A stretch of DNA of 35,574 nt from an uncultured Clostridia bacterium (GTDB lineage: Bacteria; Bacillota; Clostridia; Oscillospirales; Ruminococcaceae), in assembly GCA_944386475.1 (NCBI GenBank), contig CALXBH010000036.1, positions 1-35,574 on the forward strand, given 5' to 3'. The position numbers and the translations under genes are program-made. Position 1 is the stretch's first letter; the number at the start of each line of letters is the position of its first letter. Positions 18,953-27,737 of this stretch are shown piece by piece. The notes beneath the pieces are model-generated. The model made no database searches and was not told the origin of the DNA. It saw only the letters and a list, made by a program, of their open reading frames with translations.

Positions 18953-20257
18953 TTGTTCTTTCAAAAGGATATCGAAACAATGCCGAGGCCCCAGATGGAA
19001 TCCCTCCAGCTGGAAAGGCTCAAGCGCATTGTCGCCTACTGCTACGACAATGTTCCGTTTTATCATGACCGCCTGACTCAGGCGAAGGTGACGCCGGATA
19101 AGATCAAAACCCTGTCCGACGTGCAGTACATCCCCTATACCACCAAGGAGGATATCCGGGACAACTATCCCTTCGGGCTGTTTGCAAAGCCCATGAAGAA
19201 TATCGTCCGCATTCATGCCTCCAGCGGGACCACCGGCAAGCCTACGGTGGTGGGCTATACCAAGCAGGATCTGGAAACCTGGTCGGACTGCATGGCGAGG
19301 CTGTGCGTGGCGGCGGGCGCGTCGGAGGACGACATCGTCCAGATCTCCTTCGGCTACGGGCTGTTCACCGGGGCGCTGGGGCTTCACTATGGGCTGGAAA
19401 AAATCGGCGCGGCGGTAATCCCCGCTTCCAGCGGCAACACCGAAAAGCAGGTGATGCTGTTAAACGATTTTGGCGTGACCGGCCTTGTAAGCACCCCCTC
19501 CTACGCGCTGTATATGGCGGAGGTCGCCAAGGAAAAAGGCGTGCTTGACAACTTAAAACTGCGGCTTGGCCTGTTTGGCAGCGAGGGCTGCACGGTGGAG
19601 ATGCGGGACCAGATCGAAAAGAACTTCCACCTTTTCGCCACCGACAACTACGGCATGAGCGAGCTGATGGGCCCGGGTGTTTCGGGCGAATGTCATCTCA
19701 GACGGGGCATGCACATCAACGAAGACCATTTCCTGCCCGAGATTATCGACAGCGCCACCGGCCAGGTGCTGGAAAGAGGCGCTACCGGGGAACTTGTGGT
19801 GACGACGCTGACCAAAGAGGGTATCCCCCTTTTGCGCTACCGCACCAAGGACATCACCCGGATTACATACGAGCCCTGCGAGTGCGGGCGCACCACGGCC
19901 CGGATGGACAAAATCAAGGGCCGCAGCGACGATATGCTCAAGATCCGGGGGGTCAACGTGTTCCCCTCCCAGATCGAAAGCGTTCTCATGAGCATAGAGG
20001 AAATCGGCGCCCATTACCAGCTGATCGTCCGGCGGGAAGGCTTTATGGACACCTTGGAGGTCAAGGTGGAAGTGGTGGATGCAAGCCTTCTGGAGCGCTA
20101 CGGCGAGCTGGAGGCGCTGCAAAACCGCGTCAAGCACAATCTCAGGACAGTGCTGGGCATCGACGCCAAGGTGAGCCTAGTAGAGCCGAAATTCTTAGAG
20201 CGTTTCCAGGGCAAGGCCAAGCGGATTGTGGACCTTCGCAACCAGCCCAACGGCTGA
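18953..20257 (+). CDS. paaK: Phenylacetate--CoA ligase (arylacetate-CoA ligase), copy 1
   Basis: A 434-residue AMP-forming ligase that joins CoA to phenylacetate or related aryl acids. Motifs: [16 protein letters not shown] (about 88-103, ATP/P-loop), SFGYGLFTGALG, the substrate-site STPSYALYMAE, YGMSELMGPG (A5-like), YRTKDI and the hinge [21 protein letters not shown]. The start is TTG at 18953: it sits 11 bases after GAGG and gives the typical N-terminus MFFQKDIETMP. A further upstream extension overlaps the symporter and is unlike the family. A second, divergent copy lies four genes downstream, so the two may differ in substrate (phenyl-, hydroxyphenyl- or indoleacetate). Confidence 0.93.
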   Translation: MFFQKDIETMPRPQMESLQLERLKRIVAYCYDNVPFYHDRLTQAKVTPDKIKTLSDVQYIPYTTKEDIRDNYPFGLFAKPMKNIVRIHASSGTTGKPTVVGYTKQDLETWSDCMARLCVAAGASEDDIVQISFGYGLFTGALGLHYGLEKIGAAVIPASSGNTEKQVMLLNDFGVTGLVSTPSYALYMAEVAKEKGVLDNLKLRLGLFGSEGCTVEMRDQIEKNFHLFATDNYGMSELMGPGVSGECHLRRGMHINEDHFLPEIIDSATGQVLERGATGELVVTTLTKEGIPLLRYRTKDITRITYEPCECGRTTARMDKIKGRSDDMLKIRGVNVFPSQIESVLMSIEEIGAHYQLIVRREGFMDTLEVKVEVVDASLLERYGELEALQNRVKHNLRTVLGIDAKVSLVEPKFLERFQGKAKRIVDLRNQPNG

Positions 20258-20311
20258 TGAAAATGACGATAAAACTACTGAATTTTTAAAACTGAAAAGG
20301 GGTAGCAGAGA

Positions 20312-22048
20312 GTGAAAAAATTAATGTTGGGAAACGAAGCGGTAGCAAGAGGCTTGTATGAATCCGGCTGCCGGCTGGTGTCCAGTTATCCTGGTACGCC
20401 CAGTACCGAGATTACCGAATATGCCAGCAAATACGACGAGATTTACTGCGAGTGGGCTCCCAATGAAAAGGTGGCCTGTGAGACCGCCATCGGCGCATCC
20501 ATCGGCGGGGCGCGGTCGTTTACCGCCATGAAGCATGTGGGATTAAACGTGGCGGCTGACCCGCTGTTTACCTCCTCCTATACCGGGGTCAACGGCGGTA
20601 TGATCATCGCCGTGGCCGATGACCCGGGAATGCACTCCTCCCAGAACGAGCAGGATTCCCGCCACTACGCCATCGCCGCCAAGCTCCCCATGGTGGAGCC
20701 TGCGGATTCCGGGGAATGCCGGGATTATGTGAAGATAGCCTACGAGATGTCCGAGCGGTTTGACACGCCGGTTTTGTTCCGGTTGAGCACCCGGGTGTCT
20801 CACTCCCAGAGCATCGTGTCCTTAAACGAGCGGGAGGACGTAGCGCTGAAAGAATACAAAAAAGACCCTGCCAAATACGTTATGATGCCCGCCATGGCCA
20901 AAAAGCGCCACGTGGTGGTGGAGCAGCGTCAGGAAGCCCTCGCCAAATGGGCGGAGGAAACCGCGCTTAACCAGATGATGATGGGGGATACCAAAATCGG
21001 CATCATCACCTCGGGCGTGTCCTATCAGTACGCCCGGGACGCTATGGGCGACAAGGCAAGCTATTTAAAGCTGGGGCTTATTAACCCCCTGCCGGTGGAG
21101 CTGATTAAAAACTTCGCCGCCAAGGTGGACACCCTGTATGTCATCGAGGAGCTGGACGACATCATCGAGAGCCACTGCAAAAAGATCGGCGTCAAGGTGA
21201 CCGGCAAGGAGAAATTCCCCTTGATCGGCGAGCTTTCCCAGGCTATCGTGCGGGAGGCGCTTTTGGGTGAAACCCTTCCCAGTACCGCGTTTCCGGAGGA
21301 GCTTCCGGTGCGGCCGCCGGTCATGTGTGCGGGATGTCCTCACCGGGGACTTTTCTACGCCTTAAAGCAGGAAAACTGCATGGTTTCGGGGGATATCGGC
21401 TGCTATACGTTAGGCGCGGCGGCTCCTTTGTCCGCCATGGACACCACGGTGTGCATGGGCGCGTCGATCTCCGGCCTGCACGGCTTTAACAAGGTCCGGG
21501 GTGAGGAGAGCACCCACCATTCGGTGGCGGTAATCGGCGACTCCACCTTTATCCATTCGGGGATCACGGGCCTTATCGACATCACCTATAACCAGGGGAA
21601 ATCCAAGGTGGTGATTCTGGACAACAGCATCACCGGCATGACCGGCCACCAGCAGAACCCCACCACGGGATACACCATCAAAGGCGATCCCACCACCGCC
21701 ATCAATGTGGAGGAGCTCTGCCATGCGGTGGGCTTTCAGAACGTGAAGATCGTGGACCCCTATGATCTAAAGGCCACCCGCCAGGCGGTCAAGGAGCTGT
21801 TGGCGTCAGATGAGCGCTCGGTGCTGGTGTCCCGCCGGCCCTGCGCGCTGCTCAAATACGTGAAGCATAAGCCCCCCATCCAGATCGACCGGGAAAAATG
21901 CAGAAGCTGTAAAGCCTGCCTGCGGATCGGCTGCCCGGCCATCAGCATGAAAAACGGCAAGGCGGTCATCGACCAGACCTCCTGCGTGGGCTGCGGCGTC
22001 TGTAAGGATCTGTGCGCTTTCGGCGCCATCGATCCGGATAAGGAATAG
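20312..22048 (+). CDS. iorA: Indolepyruvate:ferredoxin oxidoreductase, alpha subunit
   Basis: A 578-residue subunit of the oxygen-sensitive, TPP-dependent enzyme interconverting aryl-pyruvates and arylacetyl-CoA plus CO2, with ferredoxin. Domains: pyrimidine-binding N-terminal domain (SSYPGTPSTEITEY, 24-37), middle transketolase-like domain, CAGCPHRG (339-346), the TPP/Mg site GDSTFIHSGITGL...ILDNSITGMTG (409-445), and a C-terminal two-cluster ferredoxin domain with CRSCKACLRIGCP and CVGCGVCKDLC motifs (about 532-570). The GTG start follows GAAAAGGGG. The third cysteine groups are complete, so electron transfer should be intact. The beta subunit is separated from it by an SGNH hydrolase gene. 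Confidence 0.96.
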   Translation: MKKLMLGNEAVARGLYESGCRLVSSYPGTPSTEITEYASKYDEIYCEWAPNEKVACETAIGASIGGARSFTAMKHVGLNVAADPLFTSSYTGVNGGMIIAVADDPGMHSSQNEQDSRHYAIAAKLPMVEPADSGECRDYVKIAYEMSERFDTPVLFRLSTRVSHSQSIVSLNEREDVALKEYKKDPAKYVMMPAMAKKRHVVVEQRQEALAKWAEETALNQMMMGDTKIGIITSGVSYQYARDAMGDKASYLKLGLINPLPVELIKNFAAKVDTLYVIEELDDIIESHCKKIGVKVTGKEKFPLIGELSQAIVREALLGETLPSTAFPEELPVRPPVMCAGCPHRGLFYALKQENCMVSGDIGCYTLGAAAPLSAMDTTVCMGASISGLHGFNKVRGEESTHHSVAVIGDSTFIHSGITGLIDITYNQGKSKVVILDNSITGMTGHQQNPTTGYTIKGDPTTAINVEELCHAVGFQNVKIVDPYDLKATRQAVKELLASDERSVLVSRRPCALLKYVKHKPPIQIDREKCRSCKACLRIGCPAISMKNGKAVIDQTSCVGCGVCKDLCAFGAIDPDKE

Positions 22049-22067
22049 GAAAGGCGGTACATAGACG

Positions 22068-22733
22068 ATGAAAATTAACGACCGGGATACCGTAATTTTC
22101 TTGGGCGACTCGGTGACCGACTGCGGCCGGGAGCCGGGGGACAACGGCGAAGGCCCTTTAGGCTCCAACGCCTACGGCGGAGGCTATCCCCGCTTTTTCT
22201 CCTCTTTATATAAGGTGATGCACCCCGAAAGACAGGTGCGGTTTATCAACAAGGGCATCGGCGGAAACCAAACCCGCCATGTGCTGGCACGCTTGCAGAA
22301 AGACGTGCTGGACTACCATCCGGATGTGGTTACCTTGTGCATCGGCATCAACGACGTCTGGCGGCTGTTCGACCGTCCCCAGATCCCCGGCGACGGGGTG
22401 GACGCGGAGGAATACCGGGCCAACATGGTTTCGATCATCGAGAGCATTTTAAAGGAGACTGACCGCCTGGTGCTGTTAACGCCCTATCTCATCGACCGCA
22501 GCCCTTATGAGCCCATGCGGTTAAAAATGATCGAGTACGGCAACATCTGCAAGGAGCTGGGGGAAAAGTATTCCCTTCCGGTCATTGATTTGCAGGCGCT
22601 GTTCGAGGGCCTGATGGAAAAAGGCGCCACCTCTTATGATCTCGCGGGAGACCGGGTGCACCCCCACAGCACCGGCCATATGGCCATCACCCTAAAACTG
22701 ATGGAGGTTTTTGAGGAAACCGTCCGCTTATAA
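22068..22733 (+). CDS. SGNH/GDSL hydrolase
   Basis: A 221-residue cytosolic SGNH hydrolase with all catalytic blocks: GDS with nucleophile Ser15, Gly in KGIGGNQ (62-68), Asn in GIND (93-96), and the Asp195/His198 pair in DRVHPH. No signal peptide is present, so it works inside the cell. Relatives include acetyl-xylan and carbohydrate esterases, thioesterase/lysophospholipase TesA and arylesterases, so the sequence does not name the substrate. It is placed 19 bases after iorA and 43 before iorB, strongly suggesting a job tied to the aryl-acid pathway, for example cleaving an ester or thioester of the pathway product. Confidence 0.88.
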   Translation: MKINDRDTVIFLGDSVTDCGREPGDNGEGPLGSNAYGGGYPRFFSSLYKVMHPERQVRFINKGIGGNQTRHVLARLQKDVLDYHPDVVTLCIGINDVWRLFDRPQIPGDGVDAEEYRANMVSIIESILKETDRLVLLTPYLIDRSPYEPMRLKMIEYGNICKELGEKYSLPVIDLQALFEGLMEKGATSYDLAGDRVHPHSTGHMAITLKLMEVFEETVRL

Positions 22734-22776
22734 ACGATAACTTGTGACGGCTATGGCCGTTTGGGAGGTAACGATA

Positions 22777-23361
22777 TTGAAGCAGGGAAATAACATTATG
22801 ATCGTCGGCGTGGGCGGCCAGGGGACGCTTTTGGCCAGCCGGGTGCTGGGAAATGTTTTAATGGCCCAGGGGTTCGACGTCAAGGTAAGCGAGGTGCACG
22901 GCATGTCCCAGCGGGGCGGCTCGGTGGTCACCTATGTCAAATACGGGGAGCAGGTGTTTTCCCCCACCATTGAAAAGGGAGAAGCGGACATCATCCTCTC
23001 CTTTGAAACGCTGGAAGCCGCCCGCTGGCTTCCCTATCTAAAAAAGGGCGGCGCGGTGATCGTCAACAGCCAGGAGATCGATCCCATGCCGGTCATCACC
23101 GGCGCGGCGGAATACCCGGAGCATATCCTGGATAAAATCAAAGACCAGGGCGTGCGGCTTTTGACCATCGACGCGCTTTCCCTGGCACTGGAAGCGGGCA
23201 GCGCCAAGGCCGCCAACGTAGTGCTTATCGGGATGCTGTCAAACCACATGGATATCCCGGAAGAGGACTGGCTGGCCGCTATCCGGGAGTGTGTTCCCGA
23301 AAAATTCATCGACTTAAACGTAAAGGCATTTGCACTGGGGCGTGCGGCCGACAACGCATAG
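22777..23361 (+). CDS. iorB: Indolepyruvate:ferredoxin oxidoreductase, beta subunit
   Basis: A 194-residue gamma-type domain of 2-oxoacid:ferredoxin oxidoreductases that completes the active site with IorA. Motifs are the N-terminal IMIVGVGGQGTLLASRVLG (6-24), EVHGMSQRGGSVVTYVKYG (49-67), and the segment ADIILSFETLEAARWLPYL. I chose TTG at 22777 because it follows a strong GGGAGGT at the right distance; the longer frame has no ribosome site. The gene is separated from iorA by an SGNH hydrolase gene instead of directly abutting as usual. It precedes paaK copy 2 by 12 bases. Confidence 0.95.
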   Translation: MKQGNNIMIVGVGGQGTLLASRVLGNVLMAQGFDVKVSEVHGMSQRGGSVVTYVKYGEQVFSPTIEKGEADIILSFETLEAARWLPYLKKGGAVIVNSQEIDPMPVITGAAEYPEHILDKIKDQGVRLLTIDALSLALEAGSAKAANVVLIGMLSNHMDIPEEDWLAAIRECVPEKFIDLNVKAFALGRAADNA

Positions 23362-23373
23362 GAGGAGACGAAC

Positions 23374-24684
23374 ATGGCCGAAAAATACTGGAATCCACAG
23401 ATCGAGACGGCGCCGCTCCATGAGATGAAGGCGCTGCAATCCTACCGGCTGAGCGCCAAAATCCGCGAGGTGTACGAAAAGGTGCCCCACTACCGGAAAA
23501 AGATGGACGAAGCAGGGGTAAAACCGGAGGATATCCGCTCGGTGGAGGATTTACACCTTCTTCCCTTTACCAGCAAGCAGGACCTGCGGGATACCTATCC
23601 TTATGGAATGTTCGCCCGCCCTGTCGAGGAGGTCGTGCGCATCCACGCCTCCAGCGGCACCACTGGAAAGCAGACGGTGGTGGGCTATACCGACCACGAC
23701 ATCGGCATCTGGAGCGAGTGCACCGCCCGGGCGCTGACAGCGGCGGGAGGAGACAAGAACGATTTTGTCCACGTCTCCTACGGCTACGGCCTGTTTACCG
23801 GCGGTTTCGGCCTGCACTGCGGCGCGGAGCTGATAAAAGCCACGGTCATCCCGGTGTCGGTTGGAAATACCAAACGGCAGATCCAGATTATGAAGGATTT
23901 CGGTTCCACCATTTTGTGCTGCACCCCCTCCTATGCTTTGTATTTAGGGGAGACTTTGGAGGAAATGGGCATCAGCACCGATGAGATCCACCTGAAAGCG
24001 GGCATTTTCGGCGCGGAGCCCTGGACCGAGGGGATGCGCCGGACGATCGAAAAGAAGCTGGGCATCCGGGCCTTCGATATCTACGGCCTTTCGGAGGTCA
24101 TCGGCCCCGGCGTCGCTTTTGAGTGCAGCGAGCAGACCGGCATGCACATTAACGAAGACCACTTTATCCCTGAGATCATCGACCCCGACACCGGGGAGGT
24201 GCTCCCCGAGGGCGAGCAGGGAGAACTTGTGTTTACCGCCATCACCAAAGAGGCGCTGCCCTTGATGCGGTACCGCACCAAGGACATCGCCGTATTGTCC
24301 CGGAAAAAATGCTCCTGCGGCCGGACACTGATCAAGCTCAGCAAGCCCCAGGGACGCAGCGACGATATGCTGATTATCCGCGGGGTCAACGTGTTCCCCT
24401 CCCAGGTGGAAAGCGTGCTGCTGGATCTGGGGCTTACCGCGCCTCACTATGTGCTGATCGTCGATCGGGTGGACAATAAAGACCGGCTGGAGATCAAGGT
24501 GGAAATGTCCGGGGAGATGTTCTCCGACGCAGTGCGCCACATCGAAGAGACAGAAGCCGTGATCCAGCGGGCGGTGGAATCCACCCTGGGCATCTCCGCC
24601 AAGGTGACGCTGGTGGAGCCCAAGTCGCTGGAGCGCGCAGAAGGAAAATCCAAACGCGTGATCGACAACCGGGTATACGACTGA
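23374..24684 (+). CDS. Phenylacetate--CoA ligase (arylacetate-CoA ligase), copy 2
   Basis: A 436-residue AMP-forming ligase, paralogue of the copy at 18953. Motifs at the same places: [16 protein letters not shown] (90-105), [39 protein letters not shown], and [20 protein letters not shown]. The N-terminal region differs ([13 protein letters not shown]). The start has GGAGGAG 8 bases upstream. It probably activates a different aryl acid from copy 1; which one cannot be told. Tight spacing to iorB links it to the oxidoreductase. Confidence 0.93.
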   Translation: MAEKYWNPQIETAPLHEMKALQSYRLSAKIREVYEKVPHYRKKMDEAGVKPEDIRSVEDLHLLPFTSKQDLRDTYPYGMFARPVEEVVRIHASSGTTGKQTVVGYTDHDIGIWSECTARALTAAGGDKNDFVHVSYGYGLFTGGFGLHCGAELIKATVIPVSVGNTKRQIQIMKDFGSTILCCTPSYALYLGETLEEMGISTDEIHLKAGIFGAEPWTEGMRRTIEKKLGIRAFDIYGLSEVIGPGVAFECSEQTGMHINEDHFIPEIIDPDTGEVLPEGEQGELVFTAITKEALPLMRYRTKDIAVLSRKKCSCGRTLIKLSKPQGRSDDMLIIRGVNVFPSQVESVLLDLGLTAPHYVLIVDRVDNKDRLEIKVEMSGEMFSDAVRHIEETEAVIQRAVESTLGISAKVTLVEPKSLERAEGKSKRVIDNRVYD

Positions 24685-24718
24685 TTAACGGATTGTCTGT
24701 AAAATGGGGGCTTACATC

Positions 24719-26179
24719 ATGAATATTCTGTGGATCTGCACCGACCAGCAGCGCTTTGATACGCTGGGGTGCTATGGAAATCCCTTTGTAAAGACGCCGA
24801 ACTTAGACCGGCTGGCAAAAATGGGGGTAAGGTTTCAAAACGCCTACTCCCAGTCGCCGGTGTGCGCCCCCAGCCGGGCGAGCTTTTTGACCGGGCGGTA
24901 TCCCCGCACCTGCGGCGTCCGCCAAAACGGGCAGGATATCGACGGGAAGGAGCGGCTGCTCCCCAAAATCCTGTCGGAGCAGGGGTATACCTGCGGGCTG
25001 GCGGGCAAGCTGCACATTTCCGCCTGCGGGCAGAAGGCGTGCAAAACCATCGAGCCCAGGATCGACGACGGCTATGACTATTTCCGGTGGTCCCACCATC
25101 CCGCGGGGATGGACGGGGGAAGCTGGCCCACCAATGAATATTCCCTGTGGTTGGAGCGCCATGGCCAGACCTACCGGAGCATCCCCAGAAAGGACTGCCG
25201 GTTTGTAGAGAACGGTATGCCGGAGGAATGGAGCCAGACCAAGTGGTGCACCGACTGCGCGCTGGAATATATGAACAGCGCCCATAAATTCGGGCTGCCT
25301 TGGCTGTTTTCCCTCAACTATTTTGACCCGCACCACGCCTTTAACCCGCCGGAGTCCTATTTAAACCGGTATCTTGACAAGCTGGACGAAATCCCGCTGC
25401 CCAACTACCGCCCGGGGGAGCTTGCAAATAAGCCGGTGTTCCAGCAAAAGGATCACGAGGGCGCTTATAATACAAAGGGGAACTTTCCCTATGAGGAAAT
25501 GACAGAGTTTGACCACCGGATGCTGCGGGCCGCCTATTGGGCGATGATCGATTTGATCGACGCGCAGGTGGGACGGCTTCTTGACTATCTGGAGCAAAGC
25601 GGGCAGCTTTCTAACACCATGATTATCTTCACCGCGGATCACGGGGAAAATCTGGGCGACCACGGGATGTACCTGAAGGGGCCGTATTTTTACGAGCAAA
25701 ACGTCCATGTTCCGCTGATTATCGCGTGGCCGGGAAAAATCCCCGGCGGACAGACCCGCAGCGCTTTGGTGGAGCTTGTGGACCTTGCCCCTACCATCTG
25801 TGAGGCGGCGGGTGTTGCCATGGAGCCCGGTATGCAGGGGAAATCCTTCTGGCAGCTTTTGTCCAAAGAGGACGCTTTGGATCATCACCGGGATTCGGTG
25901 TACGCGGAATTTTATAACTCCAACATCAACCACCGGGATCCGCTGGCCTTTGACACAATGGTGTTTGACGGCCGGTATAAGCTTGTCAAGGTGCATGACC
26001 GGGATCATCGAATGTCCTGTCACGGGGAGCTGTACGATTTACAGGAGGACCCGGCGGAAACCTTTAACCAGTATGACAATCCGGCCTTTGCCGAAGTAAA
26101 AGTCCGGATGCTGGAGCTTCTCTGCGACCGGATGGCGGAGACCTGTGATCCGCTTCCTGTCCGAAAAGCTTCCTGGTAA
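24719..26179 (+). CDS. Cys-type sulfatase, cytosolic
   Basis: A 486-residue type I sulfatase. The formylglycine motif is CAPSR (Cys49-Arg53) followed by ASFLTGR, so the enzyme must be matured by anSME or an equivalent; no maturase is in the window. Metal-binding parts are ICTDQQ (6-11) and FTADHGENLGDHGM (about residues 300-316), and GKLHIS carries the conserved Lys/His. The lack of a signal peptide places it in the cytosol. Likely relatives are choline/aryl/heparan-type sulfatases and phosphonate monoester hydrolases. ATG at 24719 is preferred because GGGGG lies 8-12 bases before it; an ATG five codons upstream has no site. It follows paaK copy 2 by 34 bases, hinting at release of aryl compounds from sulfate conjugates, which is inference. 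Confidence 0.9.
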   Translation: MNILWICTDQQRFDTLGCYGNPFVKTPNLDRLAKMGVRFQNAYSQSPVCAPSRASFLTGRYPRTCGVRQNGQDIDGKERLLPKILSEQGYTCGLAGKLHISACGQKACKTIEPRIDDGYDYFRWSHHPAGMDGGSWPTNEYSLWLERHGQTYRSIPRKDCRFVENGMPEEWSQTKWCTDCALEYMNSAHKFGLPWLFSLNYFDPHHAFNPPESYLNRYLDKLDEIPLPNYRPGELANKPVFQQKDHEGAYNTKGNFPYEEMTEFDHRMLRAAYWAMIDLIDAQVGRLLDYLEQSGQLSNTMIIFTADHGENLGDHGMYLKGPYFYEQNVHVPLIIAWPGKIPGGQTRSALVELVDLAPTICEAAGVAMEPGMQGKSFWQLLSKEDALDHHRDSVYAEFYNSNINHRDPLAFDTMVFDGRYKLVKVHDRDHRMSCHGELYDLQEDPAETFNQYDNPAFAEVKVRMLELLCDRMAETCDPLPVRKASW

Positions 26180-26265
26180 AGAAATGTCTGGCTTTTTTGA
26201 GACAGGCATGTTACAATAATAATAAACAGCACAAGCTGCATAATGATGCGACGGGAGGGCTTACC

Positions 26266-26697
26266 ATGTTTATCAAACAGATCTCAGTCTTTGTAGAAAA
26301 CAAAGCGGGCCGTCTGGCGGAAATCACCGGGCTGCTGGAAAGGAACAACATCGACATCCGCGCTCTTTCCATTGCAGATACCAGGGATTTCGGCATCCTG
26401 CGATTGATCGTCAATGATCCGGATACGGCGGAAAAGGTGCTAAAGGACGCCGGATTTACGGTTTCCTTAACCCAGGTGATCGCCATCGGCGTCAACGACG
26501 AGCCGGGAGGATTGGCCAGCGCCATGAAAACCCTTTATGAGAATAAAATCAGCGTGGAATATATGTATGCGTTTATCAGCCGCACCGATAAAACCGCTTT
26601 TGTCATCCTGCGGGTGGAGGATAACGAAAAGGCGATCGAGGTGCTGAAAAAATTCCACATCAAAGTGCTGACCAGCGAAGACCTGTATACCCTGTAA
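26266..26697 (+). CDS. Double ACT-domain protein
   Basis: A 143-residue protein formed of two ACT domains (about 3-68 and 71-140) and nothing else: KQISVFVENKAGRLAEITGLL is a typical start with the Gly-Arg-Leu turn, repeated more loosely in VNDEPGGLASAMKTLYE. ACT domains bind small ligands, most often amino acids, at interfaces. Stand-alone tandem ACT proteins are often found near indolepyruvate oxidoreductase and aryl-CoA ligase genes, where aromatic amino acids are the likely ligands. A GGGAGGG precedes the ATG by 7 bases. It is the last gene of the arylacetate run, 86 bases after the sulfatase, followed by a terminator. Confidence 0.88.
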   Translation: MFIKQISVFVENKAGRLAEITGLLERNNIDIRALSIADTRDFGILRLIVNDPDTAEKVLKDAGFTVSLTQVIAIGVNDEPGGLASAMKTLYENKISVEYMYAFISRTDKTAFVILRVEDNEKAIEVLKKFHIKVLTSEDLYTL

Positions 26698-26711
26698 TAG
26701 TGATAAAGCAA

Positions 26712-26751
26712 AAGGGAGTGCTGCAAAACAATTGTTTTGCAGCACTCCCTT
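26712..26751. terminator. Terminator hairpin, repeat type B, perfect 40-base palindrome
   Basis: AAGGGAGTGCTGCAAAACAA joined directly to its exact reverse complement. It lies 15 bases after the ACT gene and ends the arylacetate operon. Related to hairpins at 13881, 30902 and 33289. Confidence 0.8.
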
Positions 26752-26800
26752 ACATGAATAAAAAGAGAGTTATCGTAAATGAGTTTAGGGGGAACAATCA

Positions 26801-27655
26801 ATGAAAAAGAGAGTAATCCTCACTGTCTGCCTGTGCGCCTTGTCGCTGTCCTTAGCGGCCTGCACGGAGGAAAGCGAGCCTGCCGCTTCGTCCGGCATTG
26901 CCAGCGCAGGGACCGCGTCTGATCTGTCTGTACCAAAGGCTTCTTCTGATCTTTTGGAGGTCTTCTCCGAAGAACAGGTGAGCAGCAAAGAGGCAAGCTC
27001 TGCCAATACGCAGACAGCGGCGGTCTCCAGCCAAAAGGCCGAGGCTTCCAGTCGGGCGGTATCCAGTCAAACGCCGCCGGTAAAAGAAGACCCCAGCAGC
27101 GAGGCGCCGGTTTCCAGCGCCCCGTCCGCGGCAGAGATGGAGGAGCAGCTGCAAAGAGAGGCTATTACCAAGGTTGTTGACGGCGCAATCAATCTGTTTA
27201 TCACAGAGGGAACGATCATGCCCTACCTGCAGCCGGATTCTCAGCGTCCAGAAAACGATATCGATTGGGGTGACACTCTAAAACTGGATGATGACCTGAC
27301 GACGTTGTGTTTTCAGAATTTTTCTTACCAGATTACCGATATCCGTATAGCAGAGAATTGGGCCTATGCGGTAATTGACATACGAAATATTGATTTAGCA
27401 TCGGCTATATCAGGCGCTACTAGCGCAGCTGAAAAGTTTATGCAGGCAGAAAGCCGGATGCCGGAAAATGAGCGGTTGAGCCAAAGCGAACTTGCCGCAG
27501 CCATCTCTAATATTTATCGAAAACGTTTTCTTAAAGCGGATATGGTTAACTACATGGCTCTTATTGATCTGGTAAAAGAGGACGATCAGTGGTATTTGGC
27601 AGATGAAGTTCGGTTTGCCGACGCGATGTTTGGTGGGCAGGGCATGATCCGGTAA
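26801..27655 (+). CDS. Predicted lipoprotein with Ser/Ala-rich linker
   Basis: A 284-residue protein with a lipoprotein signal peptide (lipobox LAAC, Cys21). A low-complexity, Ser/Ala/Pro/Glu-rich linker (about 22-108) contains repeated SSQ/ASS units and would extend a globular C-terminal domain (about 110-284) through the cell wall. I do not recognise the domain; its VVDGAINLFITEG and DDQWYLADEVRFADAMF stretches recall DUF4878/NTF2-like secreted domains only loosely. Start supported by the hydrophobic leader; ribosome site is GGGGGAA about 9 bases before the ATG. Confidence 0.82.
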   Translation: MKKRVILTVCLCALSLSLAACTEESEPAASSGIASAGTASDLSVPKASSDLLEVFSEEQVSSKEASSANTQTAAVSSQKAEASSRAVSSQTPPVKEDPSSEAPVSSAPSAAEMEEQLQREAITKVVDGAINLFITEGTIMPYLQPDSQRPENDIDWGDTLKLDDDLTTLCFQNFSYQITDIRIAENWAYAVIDIRNIDLASAISGATSAAEKFMQAESRMPENERLSQSELAAAISNIYRKRFLKADMVNYMALIDLVKEDDQWYLADEVRFADAMFGGQGMIR

Positions 27656-27737
27656 GCGATTACTTAGATACCTGTTGCCGCTTACTTTTGACCGCGCCGG
27701 GAGGCCGCTGTGCGATGCCTGATAAGGAGGGATACCC

